DNA from: Anaerolineae bacterium
Lineage (GTDB): Bacteria; Chloroflexota; Anaerolineae; Aggregatilineales; Phototrophicaceae
Assembly (NCBI GenBank): GCA_022823945.1
Contig: JAJEBK010000043.1
Location: 91,058-155,057, forward strand
DNA: 64,000 bases
Direction of reading: 5' to 3'
Both the position numbers and the translations under genes were made by a program. The notes beneath the pieces were generated by a model. That model searched no databases, was not told the DNA's origin, and was given only the letters and a program-made list of their open reading frames with translations. This document shows positions 25,606 through 35,155 of the stretch, piece after piece. Numbering within the stretch: position 1 is the stretch's first letter; each line of letters starts with the position of its first letter.

Positions 25606-26441
25606 GATTTTGCTGCCCTGGCAGGTGGTTCTGGCTGGCAATTGGGGCAGAAGTGCGTGCCGCGCTGTGCCACGCGAATCTTGTTGATTTGCGCGCCGCA
25701 ACGCAGGCAAGGCTGCTCGGGCCGCCCATAGACGAAGAAGTGATTCTGCGATTGCCCTTTGCCGCCATCGGGCTTGCGATACCAATTGATGCTGGCGCCT
25801 TCATGCTCGATGCCCGTTTGCAGCGCCTCCCGCAAGGTCCTATGCAAACGCGTCGCTTCGCTATCAGTTAGCGACTTGGCAGGGCGGGCAGGATGGATAC
25901 CCGCGCGAAACAGCGCTTCATCGGCATAGATATTGCCTACGCCCGCCACGAACTCCTGTTGCAGCAGCCGCGCCTTGATCGCCAGTTTGCGCTCCCGCAA
26001 TCCCTCGCGAAAGCCGGCTATTGTGAAATTGTCCCCGAGCGGCTCGGGACCCAGGTGACTCAGCAGCGCTGCGACATCGCTGGTCAGGTAGACACGTCCG
26101 AATTTGCGCACATCCGAGAAGCGCAGCTGCCCCTGGTCCAGGTCAAAGCGCACATGCACCCAGCGGTCGGCTTCGTGCCGTGCATCGGCCGCCGCCACAT
26201 ACAGCCGCCCCGACATCTTCAGATGGATCACCAGGGTGTCATGCTCCAGATGAATCAAGATGTATTTGCCGCGCCGCCCCAGGCTTCTGACCAGTTGTCC
26301 AGTCACTCGCGCCGCAAACTCATCGGGCGCGGGCGAATGAATCGACCGCTGCCAATCGTGCCACATGGCGGTTATGCGCCGCCCGACCAGTGGCTCGCGC
26401 AAGCCGCGTACAACAGTCTCGACTTCTGGCAGTTCGGGCAT
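25602..26441 (-). CDS. mutM: Formamidopyrimidine-DNA glycosylase
   Basis: 279 aa, excises 8-oxoguanine and formamidopyrimidines, with AP-lyase activity. Catalytic Pro2 and Glu3 (MPELPEVETVVRGL), Lys59 in RRGKY, the helix-two-turn-helix with VGNIYADEALF, and a C-terminal zinc finger CLRCG...CPNC are all present. INWYRKPDG and FFVYGR are typical pre-finger motifs. A short Pro/Ala-rich tail follows the finger. It is divergent from dnaE, with which it shares a promoter region. Confidence 0.96.
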   Translation of the reverse strand: MPELPEVETVVRGLREPLVGRRITAMWHDWQRSIHSPAPDEFAARVTGQLVRSLGRRGKYILIHLEHDTLVIHLKMSGRLYVAAADARHEADRWVHVRFDLDQGQLRFSDVRKFGRVYLTSDVAALLSHLGPEPLGDNFTIAGFREGLRERKLAIKARLLQQEFVAGVGNIYADEALFRAGIHPARPAKSLTDSEATRLHRTLREALQTGIEHEGASINWYRKPDGGKGQSQNHFFVYGRPEQPCLRCGAQINKIRVAQRGTHFCPNCQPEPPARAAKS

Positions 26442-26470
26442 GGATTCTCGTCAAAATCGCTCGGCAGTTT

Positions 26471-26479
26471 TGTTATAAT
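26471..26479 (+). promoter_or_regulatory. Extended -10 promoter for dnaE
   Basis: TGT-TATAAT: a perfect -10 (26474-26479) with the TGn extension, 51 nt before dnaE. TCAAAA at 26451 is a poor -35. Confidence 0.55.
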
Positions 26480-26530
26480 ACGCGCGCAAGACGGCGATTC
26501 CTACCCAACAAAATCCACAGAAGCGAGCTT

Positions 26531-29500
26531 ATGACCGGCGACTTCGTACACTTGCATGTGCACAGCGAGTTTTCGTTATTGGATGGTCAAAGCCGCATCA
26601 AGCAGTTGGTCTCGCGCGCCAAAGAGCTGGGCATGCCGGCGCTGGGAATCACCGATCACGGCGTCATGTTTGGCGTGCTGGACTTTTACCGCGCTTGCAC
26701 AGACGCTGGCATCACGCCAGTTGTGGGCATGGAAGCCTATCTTGCTCCGCGCGGCATGACCGACCGCGACTCCCGCCACGACCGCGAAGCCCATCACATG
26801 TTGCTGCTGGCGAAGAATATGCAAGGGTATCAGAACCTGCTGGCGATCGCCTCGGCCGCCCAACTGGAGGGTTTTTATTATCGTCCGCGCATCGACAAAG
26901 AGTTTCTGGCCGCCCACGCCGATGGCCTCATCGCTACCAGTGGCTGCCTGGCTGCAGAAATCCCGCGGCTGGCAAACAAGGGCGACTTTGAAACTGCGCG
27001 ACAGCAGATCGGCTGGTATCAAGACGTCTTTGGCAGCGACAACTTTTTCCTGGAGCTGCAAGGCCACGACATTCCCGATCTGCACGAGCTAAACCGCTGG
27101 CTTTGCGAGTATCGAAGCAGCGGACACAGCCCCGTCCAGTTGGTGGCCAGCAACGATGTGCATTATGTCGACAAAGGCGATGCCGACGCCCACGATACCT
27201 TGCTGTGCATCCAAACCAGCAGCCTGAAGTCCGACCAGAACCGCATGCGCATGCTGCCAGCGAGCAGCTATTATCTGAAATCTGCCCAAGAAATGCGCGC
27301 CGACTTCGCCGATCTGCCAGCCAGGCTGATTGATGAGGCTTTTGCCAACTCGCTGCGGATCGCGCAGATGACTGATATCGACCTGGCGCCCAAGGGCTAT
27401 CACCTGCCGACTTTCCCGGTACCAGATGGCTTTGATGAAACCAGCTACCTGCATCATCTGACGAATATCGGCATGGCTTGGCGCTTCGGGGACGACTGGC
27501 GGCGCGAGCCCGCTTTTCAAGAGCGCATCAACCGCGAGTTGAGCATCATCCACAGCATGGGCTTCGACAGCTATTTTCTGATAGTGTGGGACTTGTGCGA
27601 GTTTGCGCGGCACGCCGATATCTGGTGGAATGTGCGCGGGTCTGGGGCGGCATCGCTGGTCGCCTACAGCCTGGGCATCACCAATATCGACCCGATCCAA
27701 AACGGCTTGCTCTTTGAACGATTCCTAAATCCTGGCCGCGTCAGCATGCCGGATATTGACCTGGACTATCCAGACGACCGCCGCGGCGAAATGATCGCTT
27801 ACACAGCCATGAAGTATGGCGAAGACAAGGTCGCGGCCATCATCACCTTTGGCACCATGGGCGCAAAAGCGGCTGTGCGCGATGTCGGGCGCGCCCTGGA
27901 TGTCGATCTGGGGCTGATCAATCGCGCCGCTGCCCTCATCCCCCAAGAAGCGCGCCAAAAGAAAATCCTCGAGTATGTCGATGCCAGCCCGGAACTGACA
28001 GCGCTGTATCAGGACGAGCCACAACTGCAACGGGTCATCGACACCGCCATCGAATTGCAGGGCATGACGCGCCACGCTTCCACGCACGCGGCCGGCGTGA
28101 TCGTCGCCGATCGCCCCCTGGTCGAGCTAGTGCCGCTGCATCGCATCACCGGCAAAGACCCATCGGGCGGCGCGCTGAAAGCTGTGACGCAATTCCCCAT
28201 GGAAACAGCTGAGTCCATCGGCTTGCTGAAGGTCGACTTTTTGGGTTTGTCCACCTTGACTATCATGCGCAAAGCCTGTGAGCTGATCGCCAGGCACCGC
28301 GGCATACATTATTCTATCGACAACATCCCCTATCGTCATGACGACGCCACTGCCGAAGAGCGAGCGCGCCTGGATGTCGCTTTCGAGATGCTGGGGCGTG
28401 GCGAGACAGTGGGTGTCTTCCAGGTCGAATCTGGCGGCATGCAGCAGATGTTGCGTGGCATGCGTCCGCGCGTCTTTGAGAATATCGTGGCGGCTATCGC
28501 GCTGTATCGCCCCGGCCCCATGGACTATATCCCCGCCTATTGCCGCCGCATGCATGGCGACGAAGAGGTCAAACCCCTGCACCCGCGCCTGGAGCCCATC
28601 CTCCGCGAGACCTATGGCATCTGCGTGTATCAGGAACAGATCATGCAAATTGCCGGCGAACTTTTTGGTTATGAACTGGGTGAAGCCGACTTGATGCGCC
28701 GCGCGGTATCCAAGAAAAAACCCGAAGACCTCAACAAGCACAAAGCCATTTTTATCGAGCGCGGGCCACAAAATGGCATCCCCGCCGATGCCGCCGCCGC
28801 CATCTTTGACATGATCGCCGAATTCGCCAATTACGGCTTTAACAAGCCTCACGCCGCCGACTACGCGGTCATGACTGTGCAGACTGCCTATCTAAAATGT
28901 CACTATCCCCACGAGTATATGACCGCGATTTTGAGCGTGCAGCGCGATGACCTGGGCAAAGTCTCCACTGTGCTGGAAGAGTGCCGCCGCTTGCATGTCC
29001 CCATCCTGCCGCCCGATATCAACAGCAGCCAACTGGAATTTGATATCGAAAGCGGCGCTGATGGCAAACGCGCGATCCGCTTTGGCTTGGCTGCTGTTAA
29101 GAATGCCAGCGCTTTGACCACGCGAGACCTGATCTCTCAGCGCGGCGAGCTGCCATACAATAACCTGACCGATTTTTGCCAGCGCGTCGACTTGCGCAAT
29201 ATCGGCAAACGTTCGCTGGAAAGCCTCATCAAAGTGGGCGCAATGGATGTTTTTGGCACGCGCGCCAGCCTGCTGGGCGCCCTGGACGGCATCATCAGCG
29301 CCAGCGGCAAACATCATCACGACCTGGAAGTCGGGCAGATTCAGATGTTTGGCGCTACCACCAACAGCCCCGACAATTTCGCCGAGATTCATCACATCGA
29401 CGAAGTCTCCCCGCGCGATAGGCTGAAGTGGGAGAAAGAGCTGCTGGGCTTTTACCTGACCGGGCGCCCGGCCGACCGCCACCGCGCGCAGCTGGAAAAG

Positions 29501-30322
29501 CAAAATCTGCAATCGATTGCCGATCTAAAGAGCCCGGCGCTGAAAAAGCCCGAGCGTGTCCGGGTTGCCGGCGAAATCACGGTGCTGCGCAAGCTCACCA
29601 CTCGGAATGGCGATCCCATGGCTGTGCTGAGTCTGGAAGATTGGCACGACAGCGCTGGCATCATTGATGTTGTGCTGTTTCCAGATGCCTACAACAAGGC
29701 TGTGGAGACCTACGCCAGCATCAACCAGACAGCAGCCGAGGGCGCGCGTGAACTGGCCGCCGGCGAGATCGTGCTGGTCAGCGGGCGCTACGATGACAGC
29801 CGCGGCGAAGCGCAGATCATCGCCGACCAACTGCGTCTGGATTTCAGCGCCGCCAGTGCAGAAAGCGCGCCCATGCCATACGACCAACCGCCGGACTGGG
29901 CACAGGATGATCTGCCGCCGCCACAAGATGCCTTCCCCGATCCAGCTCCACCCGCCGACCCGGCTCCTGCGCCCGCGCCCAACGACGAGCCAGCCTGGGC
30001 AAATGGCGCGAGCGACCTGCGCTTGCCCGATCACAATGATGACCTTCCAACGAAGCCGCCACGCACAATTGCCGTGACGCTGGCTGCCACAGCCGACATC
30101 GACAAAGACCGCCGCAAGCTGGAGCGCATCCACCGCTGCTGTGTGGAATTTCCTGGCCAAGACCACTTCCAAATCATTATCGTTCGCGACGATCATCACA
30201 CTGCCTTGCGCTTCCCCGACCACACCACCAATATTTGTGACGAGCTTCGTAATGCTCTGCTGGCGATCGTGGAAAAGGGCGAATTCGTGCAGATTTTGGA
30301 GACTGACTTAAGCAAGGCTTAA
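26531..30322 (+). CDS. dnaE: DNA polymerase III subunit alpha
   Basis: 1263 aa, replicative polymerase. The PHP domain begins FVHLHVHSEFSLLDG. The polymerase core contains the catalytic PDIDLDYPDDRR (about 408-419) and NYGFNKPHAADYA. A helix-hairpin-helix region and an OB fold (about 1005-1060, VRVAGEITVL) follow. Residues 1118-1176 form a Pro/Asp/Ala-rich linker, unusually long, leading to a conserved C-terminal domain (1177-1257) of the type that contacts other replisome subunits. ATG 26531 is the family start; the frame extends upstream into mutM without homology. There is no intein or frameshift. Confidence 0.97.
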   Translation: MTGDFVHLHVHSEFSLLDGQSRIKQLVSRAKELGMPALGITDHGVMFGVLDFYRACTDAGITPVVGMEAYLAPRGMTDRDSRHDREAHHMLLLAKNMQGYQNLLAIASAAQLEGFYYRPRIDKEFLAAHADGLIATSGCLAAEIPRLANKGDFETARQQIGWYQDVFGSDNFFLELQGHDIPDLHELNRWLCEYRSSGHSPVQLVASNDVHYVDKGDADAHDTLLCIQTSSLKSDQNRMRMLPASSYYLKSAQEMRADFADLPARLIDEAFANSLRIAQMTDIDLAPKGYHLPTFPVPDGFDETSYLHHLTNIGMAWRFGDDWRREPAFQERINRELSIIHSMGFDSYFLIVWDLCEFARHADIWWNVRGSGAASLVAYSLGITNIDPIQNGLLFERFLNPGRVSMPDIDLDYPDDRRGEMIAYTAMKYGEDKVAAIITFGTMGAKAAVRDVGRALDVDLGLINRAAALIPQEARQKKILEYVDASPELTALYQDEPQLQRVIDTAIELQGMTRHASTHAAGVIVADRPLVELVPLHRITGKDPSGGALKAVTQFPMETAESIGLLKVDFLGLSTLTIMRKACELIARHRGIHYSIDNIPYRHDDATAEERARLDVAFEMLGRGETVGVFQVESGGMQQMLRGMRPRVFENIVAAIALYRPGPMDYIPAYCRRMHGDEEVKPLHPRLEPILRETYGICVYQEQIMQIAGELFGYELGEADLMRRAVSKKKPEDLNKHKAIFIERGPQNGIPADAAAAIFDMIAEFANYGFNKPHAADYAVMTVQTAYLKCHYPHEYMTAILSVQRDDLGKVSTVLEECRRLHVPILPPDINSSQLEFDIESGADGKRAIRFGLAAVKNASALTTRDLISQRGELPYNNLTDFCQRVDLRNIGKRSLESLIKVGAMDVFGTRASLLGALDGIISASGKHHHDLEVGQIQMFGATTNSPDNFAEIHHIDEVSPRDRLKWEKELLGFYLTGRPADRHRAQLEKQNLQSIADLKSPALKKPERVRVAGEITVLRKLTTRNGDPMAVLSLEDWHDSAGIIDVVLFPDAYNKAVETYASINQTAAEGARELAAGEIVLVSGRYDDSRGEAQIIADQLRLDFSAASAESAPMPYDQPPDWAQDDLPPPQDAFPDPAPPADPAPAPAPNDEPAWANGASDLRLPDHNDDLPTKPPRTIAVTLAATADIDKDRRKLERIHRCCVEFPGQDHFQIIIVRDDHHTALRFPDHTTNICDELRNALLAIVEKGEFVQILETDLSKA

Positions 30323-30333
30323 CCTGCCGACAA

Positions 30334-30362
30334 TTGAAGGCGCGCCGCAAACTGACTACAAT
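30334..30362 (+). promoter_or_regulatory. pfkA promoter
   Basis: TTGAAG (30334-30339), 17-nt spacer, TACAAT (30357-30362). The predicted start near 30369 rules out the in-frame ATGs at 30334 and 30361 as starts and supports ATG 30394. Confidence 0.6.
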
Positions 30363-30393
30363 GAAAGTTGTCGAGGCAGTGGAGAAAGCAGCG

Positions 30394-31359
30394 ATGAAGC
30401 GAATCGCTGTGATGACCAGCGGTGGCGATGCGCCGGGCATGAACGCGGCAGTGCGGGCGGTTGTGCGCGCCGGGCTGGACAAACAGGTCGAAGTCTATGG
30501 CATTCGTCAAGCCTACCAGGGTCTGCTGGCGGGCGATATCGCTTTGCTGAGCAGCCGCGAAGTCAGCGGCATTTTGCAGCGAGGCGGCACTGTCTTGCAG
30601 ACAGCTCGCAACGAAGAATTCAAGACGGCGGCGGGCCAGCGCAAAGGCAGGCGTCGCCTGAACGAACATGGCATTGAAGGCGTCATCGTCATCGGCGGCG
30701 ATGGCAGCTTGCGCGGCGCGCTTGCCCTGCATCGGATGGGCGTGCCTGTCATTGGCATCCCCGCCAGTATCGACAACGACATCTGGGGCACCGATACCAG
30801 CATCGGCGTCGACACGGCGCTGAACACCATCCTGGATGCGGTCGACCGCCTGCGCGATACAGCTACTTCGCACAACCGCGCTTTCGTCATTGAAGTCATG
30901 GGTCGCGATTGTGGTTACCTGGCAGTCATGGGCGGCATCCTGGGCGGCGCGGAGATCGTCGTGACGCCAGAAAATGGGGTGACCATGAACGAGATCGCTG
31001 TCGCGCTGGAAGATGCGTATGTCCGCGGCAAGTCGCATGCTATCGCCATCCTGGCAGAAGGCGCGCCCTATCAGGGTCCAGAGCTGGCGCGCTTCTTGCA
31101 GCAGAAGCACATCGGCTTCGAGATTCGCCTGACCATTTTGGGACACACACAGCGCGGGGGCAGCCCCACCGCTTTTGACCGGCTGCTGGCGACGCGGATG
31201 GGCGTGTATGCGGTAGATCTGCTGCTGAGCGGCGCAGATGGTATGATGGTGGCGCGGGTCGGGCGCGACCAAAAGCCAATCTCATTGGCAGAATGCAGCG
31301 CGCGCACCCGCCAGATCACGCCCGAATATTTCGGCCTGGCAAAGATCCTCTCCCGCTAA
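30394..31359 (+). CDS. pfkA: ATP-dependent 6-phosphofructokinase
   Basis: 321 aa, the standard bacterial size. Committed step of glycolysis. MKRIAVMTSGGDAPGMNAAV opens the protein; GGDGSLRGA is the ATP-binding loop, with Gly where PPi-dependent enzymes have Asp, so ATP is the likely donor. IPASIDNDIWGTDTSIGVDTA carries the catalytic Asp, and EVMGRDCGYLA and GHTQRGGSPTAFDR bind fructose 6-phosphate. GGAG lies 9 nt before ATG 30394. It is convergent with the deacylase gene with no spacer to speak of. Confidence 0.96.
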   Translation: MKRIAVMTSGGDAPGMNAAVRAVVRAGLDKQVEVYGIRQAYQGLLAGDIALLSSREVSGILQRGGTVLQTARNEEFKTAAGQRKGRRRLNEHGIEGVIVIGGDGSLRGALALHRMGVPVIGIPASIDNDIWGTDTSIGVDTALNTILDAVDRLRDTATSHNRAFVIEVMGRDCGYLAVMGGILGGAEIVVTPENGVTMNEIAVALEDAYVRGKSHAIAILAEGAPYQGPELARFLQQKHIGFEIRLTILGHTQRGGSPTAFDRLLATRMGVYAVDLLLSGADGMMVARVGRDQKPISLAECSARTRQITPEYFGLAKILSR

Positions 31360-31360
31360 T

Positions 31361-31852
31361 TCAATCTCCAGGCGCATCAGCCACATCGACCACGCGACAA
31401 TCCAGCAGGCGCAGCAAGGCGCTGGTTTCGACGCGCAGCTGTATGCCTCGTTTGCCTGCGCTGATTACGATGTGTGACTGCGCCGCGCCGCGAGCATCCA
31501 GGATGGTATCCCAACGTTTGTGGGTCAATGCCAATGCGCTGATGCCACCAACTTGCAGCCCGGTCAATTTCTCGGCGTCTGCATGGGGGAGCAGGGCAGC
31601 CTTTTTTGCGCCGACCGCCGCTGCCAGCCGCTTCAGGTTCAGGGTTGTATTCGCTGGCAGCATGACCAGGGCCGGCTTCTTCGCGCCGACTGCCTGCGCC
31701 ACCAAGGTCTTGAAGACAGCTTCAGCAGGAAATCCCACCGCCGCCGCTACTTCCCTGGCATCGCGCAGCACAGGATCGTACTGGTGCGCCATATAGGCGA
31801 TACCCCGCGCATCCAGCAGCCGCATGGAATTGAGCTTCTTCGCTTTTGTCAT
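31361..31852 (-). CDS. ybaK: YbaK-family aminoacyl-tRNA deacylase
   Basis: 163 aa. It hydrolyses mischarged tRNA, in E. coli Cys-tRNA-Pro. The conserved VFKTLVAQ segment carries the catalytic Lys of YbaK, and GAKKAALLPHADAEKLTGLQVGGISAL is the family's core, with the GG-S/A-L loop. The start at 31852 is favoured because it lies 4 nt after the SDR stop; the upstream frame runs into that gene. A ProX or other editing specificity is possible but the motifs fit YbaK best. Confidence 0.88.
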   Translation of the reverse strand: MTKAKKLNSMRLLDARGIAYMAHQYDPVLRDAREVAAAVGFPAEAVFKTLVAQAVGAKKPALVMLPANTTLNLKRLAAAVGAKKAALLPHADAEKLTGLQVGGISALALTHKRWDTILDARGAAQSHIVISAGKRGIQLRVETSALLRLLDCRVVDVADAPGD

Positions 31853-31856
31853 GGAT

Positions 31857-32654
31857 CTACCCGTCCTCTTGCGGTTGGTATTGACTTTTCGCCAAACGCG
31901 CCATGATGCCCGGCGCAAGCACGCCGCCAGCCAGTATCAGACGGTCAAACAGGCGCAGGATGACGCGCCGCTGTCGATGCTGCGCCGCCCGCACGATAGC
32001 CTCTGCCACAGTTTCGGGGCTTGCGCTTGGCAATCCGCCGCGATTGTCCTGGCTGCTGCCCAGGCGATTTTGGTTGAATTCCGTGCGCGTCCGCCCGACC
32101 AACACATCGCTAACGCAGATGCCATCGTCCGCCAGTTCCAGGCGCAGTGAACCGGCCAGGCTGGAGACGAAGGCTTTGCTGGCGGCATAGGCGGCGGTGT
32201 AGGGCGTGTGGATGCCAGACACAACGGAAGACACGATCAAGATTTGCCCGCTGGTGGAGCGCAGCGCAGGCACACAAGCGCGCACGCTGTGGATGACGCC
32301 GTCGATATTTGTGCGCAGCAATGTCTCCAGGTGCTGCCAGTCGGCTTCGACTAGAGTCCCATGCTGCCCGATGCCGGCATTGGCGACCAGCACATCCAGC
32401 CGCCCAAATCGGTCCAGTGTTTTGGCGAGGGCTGCCTCGACACTTTCCGCCTGCCGAACATCCCCGGCCACCGCAAGAAATTCGCCATGTGGAGTCGGCA
32501 GGTCGGCGATCTCCCGCGCCAGGTCTTCCAGCCGCTCTTTGCGCCGCGCCATACCACAGACATACCCGCCTGCCCGCGCAAAAGCCAGCGCTGTGGCCCG
32601 TCCGATTCCGCTGGAAGCGCCAGTGATGAAAATGACCTTGCGAGCGCCTTTCAT
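31857..32654 (-). CDS. Short-chain dehydrogenase/reductase
   Basis: 265 aa classical SDR. Cofactor motif TGASSGIG (11-18), AGDV for adenine contact, VANAG, and the catalytic Ser-Tyr-Lys with YAASK after IVSSVVSGIHTPY. An Arg-Arg pair after the second strand (ARRKER) suggests NADP(H). The substrate is unknown. It is 4 nt upstream of the ybaK gene and 17 nt downstream of a membrane-protein gene, so probably one operon. Confidence 0.88.
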   Translation of the reverse strand: MKGARKVIFITGASSGIGRATALAFARAGGYVCGMARRKERLEDLAREIADLPTPHGEFLAVAGDVRQAESVEAALAKTLDRFGRLDVLVANAGIGQHGTLVEADWQHLETLLRTNIDGVIHSVRACVPALRSTSGQILIVSSVVSGIHTPYTAAYAASKAFVSSLAGSLRLELADDGICVSDVLVGRTRTEFNQNRLGSSQDNRGGLPSASPETVAEAIVRAAQHRQRRVILRLFDRLILAGGVLAPGIMARLAKSQYQPQEDG

Positions 32655-32671
32655 GCCTGACTCACTTCACC

Positions 32672-35155
32672 TTAGGCGCGCACCCGGTGGACGCCCGGGA
32701 CTTGGTAAAACTCCCCGGCTAGCTTGCCATCGATGGTCAGCGGCAAGTATTCGCCCGCTTGTTCATCCCAGACGCCCAGCCGAAAGACATAGTCGTTGCC
32801 GGTGCGGTAATCGACTCCATCTTTAAGCCGCAGCACCTGCCGATCCTTCACGACTTCTTCTTGATCCCACCAGCGCGTGGCATAGACGCCGTGGCGGTGG
32901 GGGTTCGCTTGAAAGCGCCACTCTTCTCCCAGCAACTCGCGTTCCAGATTGAAGAGCCGAAGCACAAACTGAAGATCTCGCTCCAGCGGCTGCATGGCGC
33001 GCCAGCTTGGTTCGACTGTGATTGGCGTTGTAGCGTATATGCGCGGGGGATGCACACCGGGCAAGTCCAGCCGCAGCAGGTCTCCAAACACGATAGCTTT
33101 GGTCTCTGTCGCCAGCGCTTTGGGCAGTTCGTGACGGCTCGCGAGGTCGCGCATTTCGTAGAGTTCGTAGCTGAAAAAGCCATCATAATGCGCCCGCTTG
33201 AGTTCGATGATGTGGCTTCTGCCCAGGGCTGCGACCAACTGGGTGGAAAGCGGGTCGAGGCCGGCATCTTGATAAGCGGCGCGCGCCTTGGCTCCAAAGA
33301 TGAAATGCGTTGCGCCCAGCGCCTCCAATTCTTCCAGGCGCGTCACAGGCTGGACGCTGATCTGCATTTGCGGGAAGAAAAATGGCAGCCGCTCTTCGCC
33401 CGGCGCGACGATTATTGGCTCGCGTTCGTCATCGCGCAGGAAGTCGTTTATGCCCGCCACCACCTCCATCAGCGAGGGATTGAAGACTTGCAGCTTCTGC
33501 CAATCGCCAGCCAGGTCGGCGCGTAGCAACCAGACCGACGACCAGCGCGCATCAAATGCCACAGAAATGACGCCGGGCAGGCACAGCAGGACCAGCGCAA
33601 TCCAATAGAAACGCCGCCAGGCTCTGCGCATGCGTTCAGGCTGGAAGAGGCTGGACAATGCGGTTGCGGTCGGCAAGCACAGCAGTGGCAATACGGCGAA
33701 TCCCAGTCGATAGTGATAGCTGTACGAAAAAAAGTAGGTGATGAAATAGGGCGCTGCCAACAGCAGACACCAGCCAGCCGCGCTCGCAGCTCGGCGAGTC
33801 GTTTCATTTTGCCTGATCCCGATATGACCGTGCAGACTGCCAGCGGCCAAAGCCAGCCCGACTGCTATGACCAACATTTCCAAGGGACGGATGGCGCTGG
33901 CTGGCGGGTCGACCCGGCCTGGAAACAGGGTCGAGTTGGATGCCAGCAAGCCGGCCAGCAGCAGCGCAAGCCCCGCCAAACCCAGCGCCATGCGCCGTCG
34001 TGGCAGCTTGTGCAGCAGCGCGACTGTCAAAAACACGACCATCGCCAATGCGGCCAGCGGTGCCAGATAATCCCCACTGCGCAAGGCTCTGGTCAGCCAT
34101 ACCGACCTGGGGAAAGTGATCAGCTCGTGCCCCAGCAGCCAGTTGCGGGCATACCAGATCCCGCCTATGGGTAGGCAAGCCAGCCCGGTATAGACTGCCA
34201 CCAATAAACGCGGCCGCCAGCGCGCAGCATCCAGGCGCGTCCGCAGCATCTCCACAGCCAGGCAGAGCAACACACCCCAGACGAAGGCACCGGCTGTCGG
34301 CTTGGTGAATAAGGCGATACCCAGCAACACGCCAGCCAGCAGCGCATCGCGCCTCGCCGCAAGCCGACAAGTTGCTCGCCAGGCGCTGATGAAAAACGTC
34401 GCAGCCAGCGTGAAACTGAAAGCCAGCGGGATCTCCAGATCGCCGACGAATGCCCACTGCCCGACATGCGGATGCAAGAACCACAGCGCCGCGCAAACCA
34501 ATCCCGCCCGCCGTCCCACCAGTCGCGCGCCCAGCTGATAAGCTGCCAGCAGACTGCCGATATGCAGCAAGGGCAGCACCATGCGCGCGGCATGGTCGTT
34601 GATCTCGCCAAGCAATGTCTGCACATAGGCGAATTGCAGCGACAGGAATGGCGGATAATAGGCGATGTCGTTGGGGATGAAACCTTCCAGGAAGTAAAGC
34701 CGCCCCTGATAGCCATATACCCACAGCGCGTCGTAAGCGGTGAATGGAAAATAGGCTGTGTGCAGCCAGCGCAGTGCGATCGCCACAACAACCAGGGCTA
34801 TGATGAGCTTTTCGTCGACCGCCAATGGAGACCGTGCGACCGGCGTGAACTCGGCTTTTCGCTTCCGCCAAGCCAACGTCGATCCTGCCACTGCAATCAC
34901 AGCGCTGCCCAGCGCAATGAATTCCGCCGTGATGAGATGTTGCCCCTGCCCGCCACCGACCATGCCCAATATCAGCATCCAGACAGTCATACAAGCTGGT
35001 CCCAGCGCCAAAGCCAGCGCCGCTACCAATGTGCGGGATTGCCACTGCTCGCGCCCCAACAGCGCCAATGACCAGGGCAATCCCAGTCCCAGGGCCATCC
35101 ACAGCGCCGGCAACAGACCGGGCAGCGAAGCCTCAAGCCAGCCCGGCGATGCCAT
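32672..35155 (-). CDS. Large polytopic membrane protein, GT39/PMT-like glycosyltransferase
   Basis: 827 aa. The N-terminal two-thirds has about 12-14 hydrophobic segments. FPFTAYDALWVYGYQGRLYFLEG in the first extracytoplasmic loop resembles the acidic catalytic loop of PMT/ArnT-like (GT-C) transferases, which use lipid-linked sugars. IWYARNWLLG is another recurrent motif of that group. From about residue 540 the protein is soluble and extracytoplasmic, with no family I recognise. ATG at 35155 overlaps the preceding gene by 23 nt, and that gene encodes a related protein, so the two may act together in cell-surface glycan or protein glycosylation. The donor and acceptor are unknown. Confidence 0.65.
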   Translation of the reverse strand: MASPGWLEASLPGLLPALWMALGLGLPWSLALLGREQWQSRTLVAALALALGPACMTVWMLILGMVGGGQGQHLITAEFIALGSAVIAVAGSTLAWRKRKAEFTPVARSPLAVDEKLIIALVVVAIALRWLHTAYFPFTAYDALWVYGYQGRLYFLEGFIPNDIAYYPPFLSLQFAYVQTLLGEINDHAARMVLPLLHIGSLLAAYQLGARLVGRRAGLVCAALWFLHPHVGQWAFVGDLEIPLAFSFTLAATFFISAWRATCRLAARRDALLAGVLLGIALFTKPTAGAFVWGVLLCLAVEMLRTRLDAARWRPRLLVAVYTGLACLPIGGIWYARNWLLGHELITFPRSVWLTRALRSGDYLAPLAALAMVVFLTVALLHKLPRRRMALGLAGLALLLAGLLASNSTLFPGRVDPPASAIRPLEMLVIAVGLALAAGSLHGHIGIRQNETTRRAASAAGWCLLLAAPYFITYFFSYSYHYRLGFAVLPLLCLPTATALSSLFQPERMRRAWRRFYWIALVLLCLPGVISVAFDARWSSVWLLRADLAGDWQKLQVFNPSLMEVVAGINDFLRDDEREPIIVAPGEERLPFFFPQMQISVQPVTRLEELEALGATHFIFGAKARAAYQDAGLDPLSTQLVAALGRSHIIELKRAHYDGFFSYELYEMRDLASRHELPKALATETKAIVFGDLLRLDLPGVHPPRIYATTPITVEPSWRAMQPLERDLQFVLRLFNLERELLGEEWRFQANPHRHGVYATRWWDQEEVVKDRQVLRLKDGVDYRTGNDYVFRLGVWDEQAGEYLPLTIDGKLAGEFYQVPGVHRVRA

